From a bacterium (GTDB lineage: Bacteria; Actinomycetota; Acidimicrobiia; Acidimicrobiales; Bin134), in contig JAPPKI010000419.1 in assembly GCA_028820035.1 (NCBI GenBank), forward strand, positions 1 through 20,362: DNA of 20,362 nt. Reading direction: 5' to 3'. Positions 6,842 to 14,865 of this stretch are shown here, one piece after another (the stretch's first letter is position 1; every line of letters begins with the position of its first letter). The translations under genes and the position numbers were made by a program. A model generated the notes under the pieces. The model searched no databases, was not told the DNA's origin, and saw nothing but the letters and a program-made list of their open reading frames with translations.

Positions 6842-7726
6842 ATGTTGGGAGTTGGCGGGGGAGTGCTGGTGGGGCACTGGACCGATGAGGCGGCCCTCAC
6901 GGGATGCACGGTGGTGGTGTTTCCCGAGGGAACGACGGCTTCGGGGGAGATCCGCGGCGGTGCGCCGGCGACTCGCGATTTTGCCCTGTTAGCACCAGAG
7001 CGGACAGTGAACCAGGTAGACGCGGTGGTGTTGTCGGGAGGCTCGGCCTTCGGGTTGGCGGCGGCCGATGGGGTTATGCGGTGGTGTGAGGAGCAGGGCC
7101 GGGGGTTCGAGACCAGAGGCGGGCGGGTGCCCATCGTGGTGGGCCTGTCGTTGTACGACCTAACCGAGGGCGACGGCTCGGTGCGTCCCGGTTCTGATGC
7201 CGGTTACGCCGCGGCCCGGATGGCCAGCGATGCGCTCCCGTCGTTGGGGCGGGTTGGTGCTGGCACCGGGGCCACCATGAACAAGTGGCGGGGCGCGCAG
7301 AACCGCGAACCAGGGGGGCTGGGCGGCGCCCTGCTCCAAGTGGAAGATGTGCTGGTGGGGGCGTTGGTGGCGGTGAACGCGGCGGGGGAATTCAACGATG
7401 GTTCTGTGCAGCAGGCGTTGATCGACGGCACCTATGAGCATCGGCCTGCCAATCCGTTTTCCGACAGCAAAGACGGCGAGGCGCACACCAACACCACCAT
7501 CGGGGTAATCGCCACCAATGCCATGCTCGACAAGGTGGCCTGCTTCCGGGTGGCTCGTAGCGGCCACAGCGGGATGGCCCGGGCGCTGCTGCCGGCCCAC
7601 ACCGATGGCGACGGGGACGCGCTGGTAGTGGGAGCTTCGGGGCAGGTGGAGGCCGATTTCAACCTGGTCCGGCTCATGGCGGCGGCGGCCGTGGAGACCG
7701 CCGTCAAGGCAGTGGGCCGACATTGA
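6842..7726 (+). CDS. P1 family (DmpA-like, S58) self-processing peptidase
   Basis: P1 peptidases are Ntn-type hydrolases that cleave themselves into two chains and act as aminopeptidases or D-/beta-aminopeptidases; their physiological substrates are mostly unknown. The 294-residue protein shows GVLVGHWTD at the N-terminus, the CRGG-like EIRGGAPATRD (36-46), SGGSAFGLAAADGVMRW (65-81), GAGTGATMNKW (139-149), and the processing site HTNTTIGVIATNAML (215-229), where Thr218 after Asn217 is the likely N-terminal nucleophile. No signal peptide is seen, so it is probably cytosolic. The ATG at 6842 leaves the usual family N-terminus; the ribosome-binding site is weak. It lies 54 bases after sterol reductase-like copy 2 on the same strand and 82 bases before the SDR gene, but a functional link to them is not established. 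Confidence 0.9.
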   Translation: MLGVGGGVLVGHWTDEAALTGCTVVVFPEGTTASGEIRGGAPATRDFALLAPERTVNQVDAVVLSGGSAFGLAAADGVMRWCEEQGRGFETRGGRVPIVVGLSLYDLTEGDGSVRPGSDAGYAAARMASDALPSLGRVGAGTGATMNKWRGAQNREPGGLGGALLQVEDVLVGALVAVNAAGEFNDGSVQQALIDGTYEHRPANPFSDSKDGEAHTNTTIGVIATNAMLDKVACFRVARSGHSGMARALLPAHTDGDGDALVVGASGQVEADFNLVRLMAAAAVETAVKAVGRH

Positions 7727-7808
7727 CCCCTTATGTGGACAATGGGAAAAGGAATATCTCGGTGGGCCATGATGACGGTGCTTGAAAGCAACCGCGAAGG
7801 GGATTGAC

Positions 7809-8672
7809 ATGAAGGACTTGGCCGGAAAGGTGGCGGTGATCACCGGGGCAGGCAGCGGTATGGGTCGGGCCATGGTGCGAAGAGCCGCTTCTGAGGGGAT
7901 GCACGTATTGGCGGGCGACATCGACGAGGCCGGGTTGGCCGAGACCGTCGGCGGTCTGGAGAACGCCCAACTCATGTTGACCGATGTGACCAGTCCCGAC
8001 GCCAATGAGGCGCTGGCCAATGCGGCCCTGGAGCGATTCGGCGGCATTCACCTGGTACATCTCAACGCTGGAGTGCTCACCGGCGGGTTCACCTGGGAGA
8101 ACACGGTAGACGACTGGCGCTGGGTGTTGGACGTGAACCTGTGGGGCGTGATCCACGGGGTGCGCAGCTTCATTCCCCGGATGCTGGAGAAGGGCGAAGA
8201 CGGCCACGTGGTGATCACCGCTTCGGTGGGCGGACTCACTTCCGGAGGCCTGCTCGGTCCTTACACCACCTCGAAGTACGGGGCGGTGGCCATCGCCGAG
8301 TCGCTGCACCGGGAACTGGACATGATCGGCGCGCCAATTGGGGTGTCGTGCCTGTGCCCTGGCCCAGTGGCCACCGGCATCTTCCGGGCTGAGCGCAACC
8401 GTCCCGATACCTACGACGACACCTGCGGCCCCATGTCAGCCGACGCCGAGGCGGCGGCTTTCCACACCGCCTTGATCAACGCCATCGACGAGGGTACCGA
8501 CCCGACCGAGATCCCTGAGCTGGTATTCGACGCGGTGCAAAACGACAAATTCTGGGTCTTCCCCCATCCCGATTTCAAGGAGAGGATCGCAGCCCGGACC
8601 GAGTCGATCATGAATGAGACCAATCCTGAGTACACCGTGGGGCTGCCCGACATTCAATCCCCTGCTCGCTAG
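7809..8672 (+). CDS. classical short-chain dehydrogenase/reductase (SDR)
   Basis: A Rossmann-fold NAD(P)-dependent oxidoreductase acting on an alcohol or carbonyl group of unknown substrate. The 287-residue product has the cofactor motif TGAGSGMG (12-19), an acidic residue after strand 2 (AGDID, Asp37) that favours NAD(H), LNAGV (85-89), Asn110, and a catalytic set Ser139, Tyr152 and Lys156 (YTTSK). CPGPVATGI follows as in classical SDRs. The ATG at 7809 is preferred because GAAGGGG lies six bases upstream; an in-frame TTG at 7782 is weaker. It ends 33 bases from the convergent alr stop, with no obvious terminator hairpin between. Position in the same plus-strand set as the two sterol reductase-like genes makes a hydroxysteroid or lipid-alcohol substrate worth testing, but that is inference. 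Confidence 0.9.
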   Translation: MKDLAGKVAVITGAGSGMGRAMVRRAASEGMHVLAGDIDEAGLAETVGGLENAQLMLTDVTSPDANEALANAALERFGGIHLVHLNAGVLTGGFTWENTVDDWRWVLDVNLWGVIHGVRSFIPRMLEKGEDGHVVITASVGGLTSGGLLGPYTTSKYGAVAIAESLHRELDMIGAPIGVSCLCPGPVATGIFRAERNRPDTYDDTCGPMSADAEAAAFHTALINAIDEGTDPTEIPELVFDAVQNDKFWVFPHPDFKERIAARTESIMNETNPEYTVGLPDIQSPAR

Positions 8673-8705
8673 CTGGAGGGTGAGTCTGGAGGGGCAGCGG
8701 GTCTA

Positions 8706-9815
8706 CTAGGTAAAGCGGAGGGGGACTCGGCGGCCGAGGTGGCAGACGATTTCGTAGGCGACGGTGTCAATGCGCTCGGCGATCTCGGTGGCGGTGATCT
8801 CCTCGCTGCCCTGTCGCCCCAGGAGGACCACCTCGTCGCCGGGTGACACGGAGTGGTCGAGACCGCAGTCCACCATGGTTTGGTCCATGGTCACCACCCC
8901 GGCGATGGGGCATCGGCGACCGCCGATCAGCACCTCGCCCCCACTCACACCAAGGCGGCGAGTCCAGCCGTCGGCATAGCCGATGGGGATGGTGGCCAGC
9001 TGGGTGTCTGAAGGGGCGAAATAGTGGTGGCCATACGACACCGGTGTGCCCGCAGCGACGGTTTTGACCATGGACACCTCGGTGCGCAGGGTCATTGCGG
9101 GCTGAAGCGGTAGGCAGTCGGCCAGTGCCGGCGACGGCGGGATGCCGTAGATGGCGATGCCGCAGCGCACCATGTCGAATCGGCCGGCGGGATGGGCCAT
9201 GGCCACTGCCGAGTTGGCCAGGTGACGACAGAAGTCGTGGTGGCCGCTAAGGCGCAATCGGGACAGCAGATGGTTGTACTGCTCGATCTGGTAGGCGGTG
9301 AACGGATTGTCGGGCTCGTCAGCCACCGCGCAATGGGTCCATACACCGGCTAGCTCCAATGTGTCGCGGTCGGCGATGGCATCGGCCAGCATCATGACTT
9401 CAGCAGGCGGGGCGCCGACCCGGGCCATACCGGTGTCGACTTTGAGATGAACGGGCAGGCGCTGGTCGGCGGCTGCGGCGGCGGCTGCGGCGGCGGCCAA
9501 TCCCTCGCCTTGGTACACGGTGGGGATGAGCCGGTGCTCGACTACTTCGGCGAACTCGTAGGGGCGGGGTTCAGAGAGCAGAAGGATGGGGACCTGGATG
9601 CCGTCTTCACGAAGCAGTCGGCCTTCGTCTACCAAGGCCACCGCCAGCGTGGTGGCGCCGGCGTCCACCGCGGTTCGGGCCACCGGAATCATGCCGTGTC
9701 CGTAGGCGTCGGCTTTGACCACTGCGCAGAGCTCTGCGGGGTGGATGAGCTCGACCAACAACCTGGTGTTGTGGGCGATGGCCTCCAGATTGATGTCGGC
9801 CCAGGTCGGTCTCAT
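8706..9815 (-). CDS. alr: alanine racemase
   Basis: Alr interconverts L- and D-alanine with PLP, supplying D-alanine for peptidoglycan. The 369-residue product has the PLP-lysine motif AVVKADAYGHG (Lys34), HLKVDTGMARVG (123-134), the RCGIAIYG segment, and the catalytic Tyr261 in VSYGHHYFAP followed by IPIGYADGW. The ATG at 9815 overlaps the stop of the upstream nnr gene as ATGA and gives the normal N-terminus MRPTWADINLEAIAHN; the open frame extends further upstream but only within nnr. A run of ten alanines (107-116) encoded by a GC-rich trinucleotide tract is unusual and sits in a helix preceding the LPVHLKVDTG strand. The gene is adjacent to glmS and nnr, fitting a cell-wall precursor context. 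Confidence 0.97.
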   Translation of the reverse strand: MRPTWADINLEAIAHNTRLLVELIHPAELCAVVKADAYGHGMIPVARTAVDAGATTLAVALVDEGRLLREDGIQVPILLLSEPRPYEFAEVVEHRLIPTVYQGEGLAAAAAAAAAADQRLPVHLKVDTGMARVGAPPAEVMMLADAIADRDTLELAGVWTHCAVADEPDNPFTAYQIEQYNHLLSRLRLSGHHDFCRHLANSAVAMAHPAGRFDMVRCGIAIYGIPPSPALADCLPLQPAMTLRTEVSMVKTVAAGTPVSYGHHYFAPSDTQLATIPIGYADGWTRRLGVSGGEVLIGGRRCPIAGVVTMDQTMVDCGLDHSVSPGDEVVLLGRQGSEEITATEIAERIDTVAYEIVCHLGRRVPLRFT

Positions 9816-11224
9816 GGCGCGGCTTTCTGCTGGGTCGTGTCCTCCCATGCTTGAGGCAGGGCCAGGAGCAGGTCGGATGCCGCCATTCCTCCCGACGGAC
9901 GGATGGTGGCGGCTTCCCCGTGAAGCCAAGCCGCACTGGCCGCCGCCTTCATTGGCTGGATACCGGCGCTGAACAGGCCGCAGATGAGACCGGCCAGTAC
10001 GTCGCCGGTCCCGGCGGTGGCCAGCCGGGCATCGCCGTTGGCAATCGCCAGCGCAGTCCCATCGGGATCGGCCACCACGGTGGTAGGGCCCTTCAGCAAA
10101 ACGTGGACTCCAGTGGCTGCGGCCAGCGAGCGAGCGGCGGCGAAGCGGTCGGGATTGGGCGCCTCGCCGGTCAGGATGCGGTATTCGCCGTCATGGGGGG
10201 TGAGCACGGTGGGTGCGGGGCGGTCCGACAGCACGTCGGCGGCGTCGGTGCCGAGGGCGAACAGGCCGTCGCCGTCAATAACCAGGGGCAGCGGCGTGCT
10301 GCTGGCCAGTTCACGGACCGATTGGACGGTGGCTGGATGTCGTCCCAATCCAGGTCCCACTGCCATGGCCTGGAATCGGGACTGCTCGTCGGCTTCGACG
10401 GCATCGGCCCAGTGGTCGGCGGGAAGGGGATGGCCGACGGCCTCAGTGGGTGCCGTGCCTCCAGCCAGAACGCCAGAAGCGTCGAGGCCGGGCGTGCTCA
10501 ATCTGACATAGCCCGAACCGCTGCGCATTGCCGCCGTGGCGGCCAAGTGGGCGGCGCCGGTCATGCCGGGTGATCCGGCGATGACCCAGCAGGCGGCCTG
10601 CCACTTGTGAGCCTCGGCGGGTCGAACGGGAAGCCAACCGCTGACATCGCGGCCTGTGACCAGGTGGGTGCGGGCGGAGGAGACGTCGAGCCCGATAGGT
10701 GCCACCGCTACCCGGCCGCAGTACTGAGCTCCGGGATGGAGGACGAGGCCGGGCTTGAGCGCGCCGAAGGCGACCGTTTGGTCCGCGATCCAGGGTTCGC
10801 CGACGATCTCGCCGGTCAATCCGTTGATTCCGGAGGGAATGTCGGCGGCCAAGATCGGAGCAGCCCGTTGGGGGTGGTCGGGCAAAAGCGCCGGTGCAGG
10901 GGGAATATAGGGCCGGCGCAAGCCGGTGCCGTAGGCGGCGTCGATAGCTAGGTGGGCGGGAGGCATCGACCCGGGCGCATCGGAGGCATCGACCACTGCC
11001 ACGCGGACGCCCCGTCGTCGCAGCCACTGGGCGGCAGCCCGGCCATCGGCCCCGTTGTTCCCCTTGCCGGCGAGTACGGTTACCCGTCGTCCATAGCCTC
11101 CTCCCAGCATGCCCAGAGCGGCTCGGGCCAGCGCGGTGCCGGCCCGTTCAATCAGCTCTTCAACCGGCTCAGGAGCGGCGGCGTCGATAACGGCCATCTC
11201 ATCAGGGGTGACGATGGGGATCAT
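9812..11224 (-). CDS. nnr: bifunctional NAD(P)H-hydrate epimerase / ADP-dependent NAD(P)H-hydrate dehydratase
   Basis: This fused repair enzyme epimerises and then dehydrates damaged NADHX and NADPHX. The N-terminal epimerase (about residues 1-195) contains MIPIVTPDEMAVIDAAA, the loop GKGNNGADG (53-61) and AADIPSGING (126-135). The C-terminal dehydratase (about 205-470) contains VGPGLGRHP (289-297), VIDGDGLFAL, LTPHDGEYRILTG (341-353), LKGPTTVV and the phosphate-binding ATAGTGDVLAG (402-412). The total of 470 residues is normal for the fusion. The ATG at 11224 gives the family N-terminus, although no strong ribosome-binding site is visible. It lies 57 bases after glmS and overlaps alr by four bases. 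In Streptomyces an acpS gene usually lies between glmS and this gene; none is present here. Confidence 0.95.
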   Translation of the reverse strand: MIPIVTPDEMAVIDAAAPEPVEELIERAGTALARAALGMLGGGYGRRVTVLAGKGNNGADGRAAAQWLRRRGVRVAVVDASDAPGSMPPAHLAIDAAYGTGLRRPYIPPAPALLPDHPQRAAPILAADIPSGINGLTGEIVGEPWIADQTVAFGALKPGLVLHPGAQYCGRVAVAPIGLDVSSARTHLVTGRDVSGWLPVRPAEAHKWQAACWVIAGSPGMTGAAHLAATAAMRSGSGYVRLSTPGLDASGVLAGGTAPTEAVGHPLPADHWADAVEADEQSRFQAMAVGPGLGRHPATVQSVRELASSTPLPLVIDGDGLFALGTDAADVLSDRPAPTVLTPHDGEYRILTGEAPNPDRFAAARSLAAATGVHVLLKGPTTVVADPDGTALAIANGDARLATAGTGDVLAGLICGLFSAGIQPMKAAASAAWLHGEAATIRPSGGMAASDLLLALPQAWEDTTQQKAAP

Positions 11225-11281
11225 TTCAGCCAGGATCTCGCAAGCCGTCGCCTGTCCTCTTGGAGCTTGTCATCGCTGGGA

Positions 11282-14200
11282 TCATGGACGCCAGCGGTCG
11301 GCCAGCTCGGTTACCGGTTCCAAGAGGAGGTCTTCGGTGGTGATGTCACCCAGTAGATCGAGGCGGAAGTCGGGTTCGGTCTCGGTGACCTCGTCGCGCA
11401 GGGCGGCGAACCGGTTCCGATAGCCCTCCAACACCTGTTGAGCATTCTCGGGTGACAGTTTTGGCTGGAATCGCACGTGCAGCAGGGTGAGCCCGGTGGT
11501 TTGGCGGTCCTTGACTTCGGGGATGAGCACGATGGTCCGGCCGTCGGAACGTCCTCGAACAGCTTGAACCTGTCGTTCGACTGCCACGAGGTGCTTGCTG
11601 CCTCGCAAGGTGGGATCGCGTTCGGCGCGGGAGGCCAATCCCACGGTGATGCCGCCCCGATCGATCACATGAATGGTGGTGCTGGGCGCTTCCGGATCGC
11701 CGTTGATGCCGTACCGGATGTACCCGGTGACCTCGGCGACCGCGGGATCGAGGGCGGTCAGAGTGCGCAGGGTTTGGTAGCTGAGCTGATGGCGGGGGGC
11801 GCCGGCGTCGAGGGCGGCCCGCACCAGCGGCAGCTCCAGCAGCGACTCCTCGGCCCTTGATATGCCGACGGTGACGGTCTTGGCCTGGTGGCGAATGGCG
11901 TCCACCGGTCGGGTAAGTTCGCCCACCGCCACAGTGAGCATGGCGGTGAGGTCTTCCAGCACCACCGCGGGGGTGCCCACTCGACCCCGCTCCAGTTGAT
12001 AGGCGTCGAGGGGGGCGATGCCCAGGGCGTAGCGGTACATGGAGGCCATCTCCGCGGCGGTTCCTGCCTCGAGGCATCCGTTGTAGCGGCCCTGGCGCAA
12101 ATCTTGGAAGAACCGCTGGGCGGCAGGAGTGAACTGTGAGCGGAGTTTCTCCAGAAGTTGCTGGCTGTCGATGCCAGCGTCATTGTGAGCATCGCTGGAA
12201 GCCACCTCGGCCTCGATGGCCGCACGAGTTTCCCGCAGAGGTTGAGCCAGCTCGTCGATGGCCAACGCCGACTCGTAGCCGAACAGGTGGCCCACCATGG
12301 TGGCCAGCACAAAGGCCAGATCGGGCGATCCGGTGGTCGGGGTGGCGATCACCTCGGCTGCGGCGTCAAAGCGGGCTTCTGTACCACTGGTGATCACGAT
12401 GGGTGCGGCCTTGTGGGCTCGGAAGATGGCCACTTCCTTGGCCACGTCGTCGGCGGTGGAGTCGAACAGCCCGGCGGCGCACACCAGAATCAGCGGTTCG
12501 GAAGACAGATCGATGTGCTTTTTGTCCTCGGTGGTGTCGCAGGCGATGGACTTGTAGCACAGCTCCGAGAGTTTGATGCGGACTTCCTCGGCGGCAACGC
12601 GGTTGAGCCCATTGCCCACGACGGCCCAATAGGTGCGGCCCAGGGCGTGGCGGCGCACGATGTCGGCGATGCGATCGTGCAAGTTGAGCACTTCGGCCAT
12701 GGCCGCTGGCAGGTCGCGCAGCGAGGCCAGCAATTGCTGCTGGCGCTCCTGACGACGGGGGTCGGTTGGCTGCCCCCCGTTGGCGGCGTCGGCCAAAGCC
12801 GCGGCCAACAGCACGCCGGCGGCCACTTGGGCATAGAACGCCTTGGTGGAAGCCACGCTCATCTCCACATCTCGCCCGTCGGAGGTGTAGAGCACCCCGT
12901 CGGCTTTGTCGCATAAATCGCTGTTGCGACGGTTGACGATGGCAATGACAGCCGCTTTCCGCCGCCGCACCAAGTCGACGGTGCGGTTGGTGTCGGTGGT
13001 GGTCCCCGACTGGCTAATGGCAATGACCAGGGTGTCGCTCATATCGGCCTGCATCCCGAACCCTGATAGCTCGGTGGCCTGGACCGAGCTGACGTGGCGG
13101 TCGGGCAGTTCCTGGCGCAGGAAGTGGGCCAGGCTGTGGGCCGCCACCGCGGCAGTGCCCTGTCCGATGACAATGATGTTGGCGATGCGCCGGTCGGCCA
13201 TATCCTTCACCAAGCGGTCAGGTAGGCATTCGCGGCCCAACTCCACTCTCAGCGTTGGAGTGGGCTGGTCACTGTCGGTGCTGATGATTCGGCCTCGCAG
13301 GGTCTTGCGGAATGACTGGGGCGACTCGGTGATCTCTTTCAGCAAGAAGTGGCGGAATCCTCGGCGGTCAACATCGCGGGTCGTGATCTCGGCGTCGACG
13401 ATGTCACCGTCGGCCACCGGAAGTGGAGTGCCGTCATAGGAGAATCGCCGGACGGCAGACAGGTCGCCGGCGTCGTCGCTATTGAGAACCACCACTTGGC
13501 CTCGGCTCAAGGCCGCGCTCTCCCGGTCGGATGGAGTTTCTCCATCCATCCGCAGATAGCGGCGGGATTGCTCTATCAGGCCGTAGGGCTCACTGGCCAC
13601 GACGTAGGCGTCTTCCGCCGCACCGACATACAGGGCTTGGCCGCTGCCCCGTAATGCCAACAGGAGTTGGCCGGGGTGGGTGGCAGTCTGCCCGGCGATG
13701 GCCACTGAGCCGTCGAGGTCGCCCACTGTTCGGAGGAAGGCGTCGATAGGGTTGGCCGAATCGCTCAATCGAGCTGACCAGAGCGTGGGAATGACTTTGG
13801 CATCGGTGGTGATGCCGGGGTCAAGGGCCAGGTTGTGGTAGGCGACCAGATCGGTGTGGTTGTCGACGTCGCCGTTCAGAGCACCGATTGTGTAGGGCCG
13901 GGAGGGGCCATCGGCCAGTTCGGAGTTGAGTGGGTGGGCGTTGGCCTCGTTGATCATGCCTACGCTGGCCCAGCGAGTGTGCCCGATGACCACGGCAGAG
14001 GCCTCTGAAGCGTCCAGCGCGGCGGCCAAGAGCTCGTCGCCGCCGATGGCCGCTCGAAGCGCAGCGGTGTTGTCGCCGAGTTCGCCGATTTCTGCGGCCG
14101 CCTTGTAGGTGAAGCTCAAGCAGCCCTCGGCCCAGCGCACCGAACCCGACCGGAACAGCGGGTCGGCGGCCCGCTCGGCCAGCGCGGCGGCCACAGCGGG

Positions 14201-14758
14201 GGCTGCGGGGTCGAGACCATGGTCGTTGATCAGCAAATGGAGTCCAGCCGAGTCCCGGCCCCGAACTTCCAGGCGGTCGAGCGCCGACAGCGCGATCTGC
14301 ACCGAGCTGAATGCGGACAGAGCAGCCACACTGGCGTTGGGCCCGGCCAACTCGGCTACCGCATCGGCGGTGTTCAGCCGGTCGTTGCCGATGGCCCACA
14401 CGGCGTCCTTCATCTGGACCAACGCGGCGTTGACCGCCTCGGTGGCCCGATCACTCCCTGACCGGTCGAGATCGACCTCCAATCTGCCGACCAGCCGATC
14501 GACTTCGCTGAGCGTGGCTCGGATGGTGGCGCGCAGCGGCTTTTCGGCCAACAGCGCCTGAAGCCCAGCGGTGCCTTGGAGCAGGCGGTCAGCCTCAGTC
14601 AGGTTGTCGGCCGCTGCTCCGATGAGCCCGGCCAGATCATCGGCGTCGCTCAGGTCGCGCAAAGCCACGACCACCGGGCTCAAAAGGTCGAGGACCTCGG
14701 CCGAGGTCGGGGGAACACGCTGTGACCAGCGCCGGACCACCGCGACAATGCCGCACAT
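11282..14758 (-). CDS. glmS: expanded GlmS-type glutamine--fructose-6-phosphate aminotransferase (1158 residues)
   Basis: GlmS makes glucosamine-6-phosphate from glutamine and fructose-6-phosphate. The usual enzyme is about 610 residues; this one is 1158. The N-terminal nucleophile is in MCGIVAVV, but about 135 mostly helical residues are inserted before RLEVRGRDSAGL (162-173). Glutaminase residues persist: TRW (261-263), His275, Asn295-Gly296 and Asp319. The first SIS domain has FRHFLLKEITESP (468-480), ISQSGTTTDT (581-590) and SVASTKAF. The second has EVRIKLSELCY (725-735), matching E. coli Glu481, Lys485 and Glu488, and His748 at the exact spacing of His504. PVDAIRHQAKTVTV (952-965) matches the normal C-terminal tail, with Lys960 standing for Lys603. 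About 110 residues are inserted before that tail and about 195 follow it. The start is fixed by the Cys motif; the purine-rich GGGGGAG abuts the ATG with almost no spacing. Confidence 0.88.
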   Translation of the reverse strand: MCGIVAVVRRWSQRVPPTSAEVLDLLSPVVVALRDLSDADDLAGLIGAAADNLTEADRLLQGTAGLQALLAEKPLRATIRATLSEVDRLVGRLEVDLDRSGSDRATEAVNAALVQMKDAVWAIGNDRLNTADAVAELAGPNASVAALSAFSSVQIALSALDRLEVRGRDSAGLHLLINDHGLDPAAPAVAAALAERAADPLFRSGSVRWAEGCLSFTYKAAAEIGELGDNTAALRAAIGGDELLAAALDASEASAVVIGHTRWASVGMINEANAHPLNSELADGPSRPYTIGALNGDVDNHTDLVAYHNLALDPGITTDAKVIPTLWSARLSDSANPIDAFLRTVGDLDGSVAIAGQTATHPGQLLLALRGSGQALYVGAAEDAYVVASEPYGLIEQSRRYLRMDGETPSDRESAALSRGQVVVLNSDDAGDLSAVRRFSYDGTPLPVADGDIVDAEITTRDVDRRGFRHFLLKEITESPQSFRKTLRGRIISTDSDQPTPTLRVELGRECLPDRLVKDMADRRIANIIVIGQGTAAVAAHSLAHFLRQELPDRHVSSVQATELSGFGMQADMSDTLVIAISQSGTTTDTNRTVDLVRRRKAAVIAIVNRRNSDLCDKADGVLYTSDGRDVEMSVASTKAFYAQVAAGVLLAAALADAANGGQPTDPRRQERQQQLLASLRDLPAAMAEVLNLHDRIADIVRRHALGRTYWAVVGNGLNRVAAEEVRIKLSELCYKSIACDTTEDKKHIDLSSEPLILVCAAGLFDSTADDVAKEVAIFRAHKAAPIVITSGTEARFDAAAEVIATPTTGSPDLAFVLATMVGHLFGYESALAIDELAQPLRETRAAIEAEVASSDAHNDAGIDSQQLLEKLRSQFTPAAQRFFQDLRQGRYNGCLEAGTAAEMASMYRYALGIAPLDAYQLERGRVGTPAVVLEDLTAMLTVAVGELTRPVDAIRHQAKTVTVGISRAEESLLELPLVRAALDAGAPRHQLSYQTLRTLTALDPAVAEVTGYIRYGINGDPEAPSTTIHVIDRGGITVGLASRAERDPTLRGSKHLVAVERQVQAVRGRSDGRTIVLIPEVKDRQTTGLTLLHVRFQPKLSPENAQQVLEGYRNRFAALRDEVTETEPDFRLDLLGDITTEDLLLEPVTELADRWRP

Positions 14759-14865
14759 CTCCCCCAAGGTTAGTGGTGTGGGCCCGAGATAGTCGATGGC
14801 GGACCCATTGCCACTGCGATCCAAAAGTTGACGGGTGGGGTAACATTCGTCGGAGGTGTAGGAGG
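14759..14865. promoter_or_regulatory. divergent intergenic region between glmS and the exported repeat protein
   Basis: This 107-base gap must hold the promoters of both divergent genes. On the plus strand TTGACG (14828-14833) and TAACAT (14841-14846) resemble a -35 and a -10 but are only seven bases apart, so they cannot both serve one promoter; TAACAT alone may be a -10. GGAGG at 14852-14856 and again at 14861-14865 precede the plus-strand ATG. No riboswitch or glmS-ribozyme-like structure was recognised on the minus strand. Confidence 0.4.

Noticed and set aside
12158..12916. Plus-strand open frame of 252 codons within the glmS region
   Set aside because: It is an antisense shadow with no recognisable domain and lies opposite the conserved second SIS domain.
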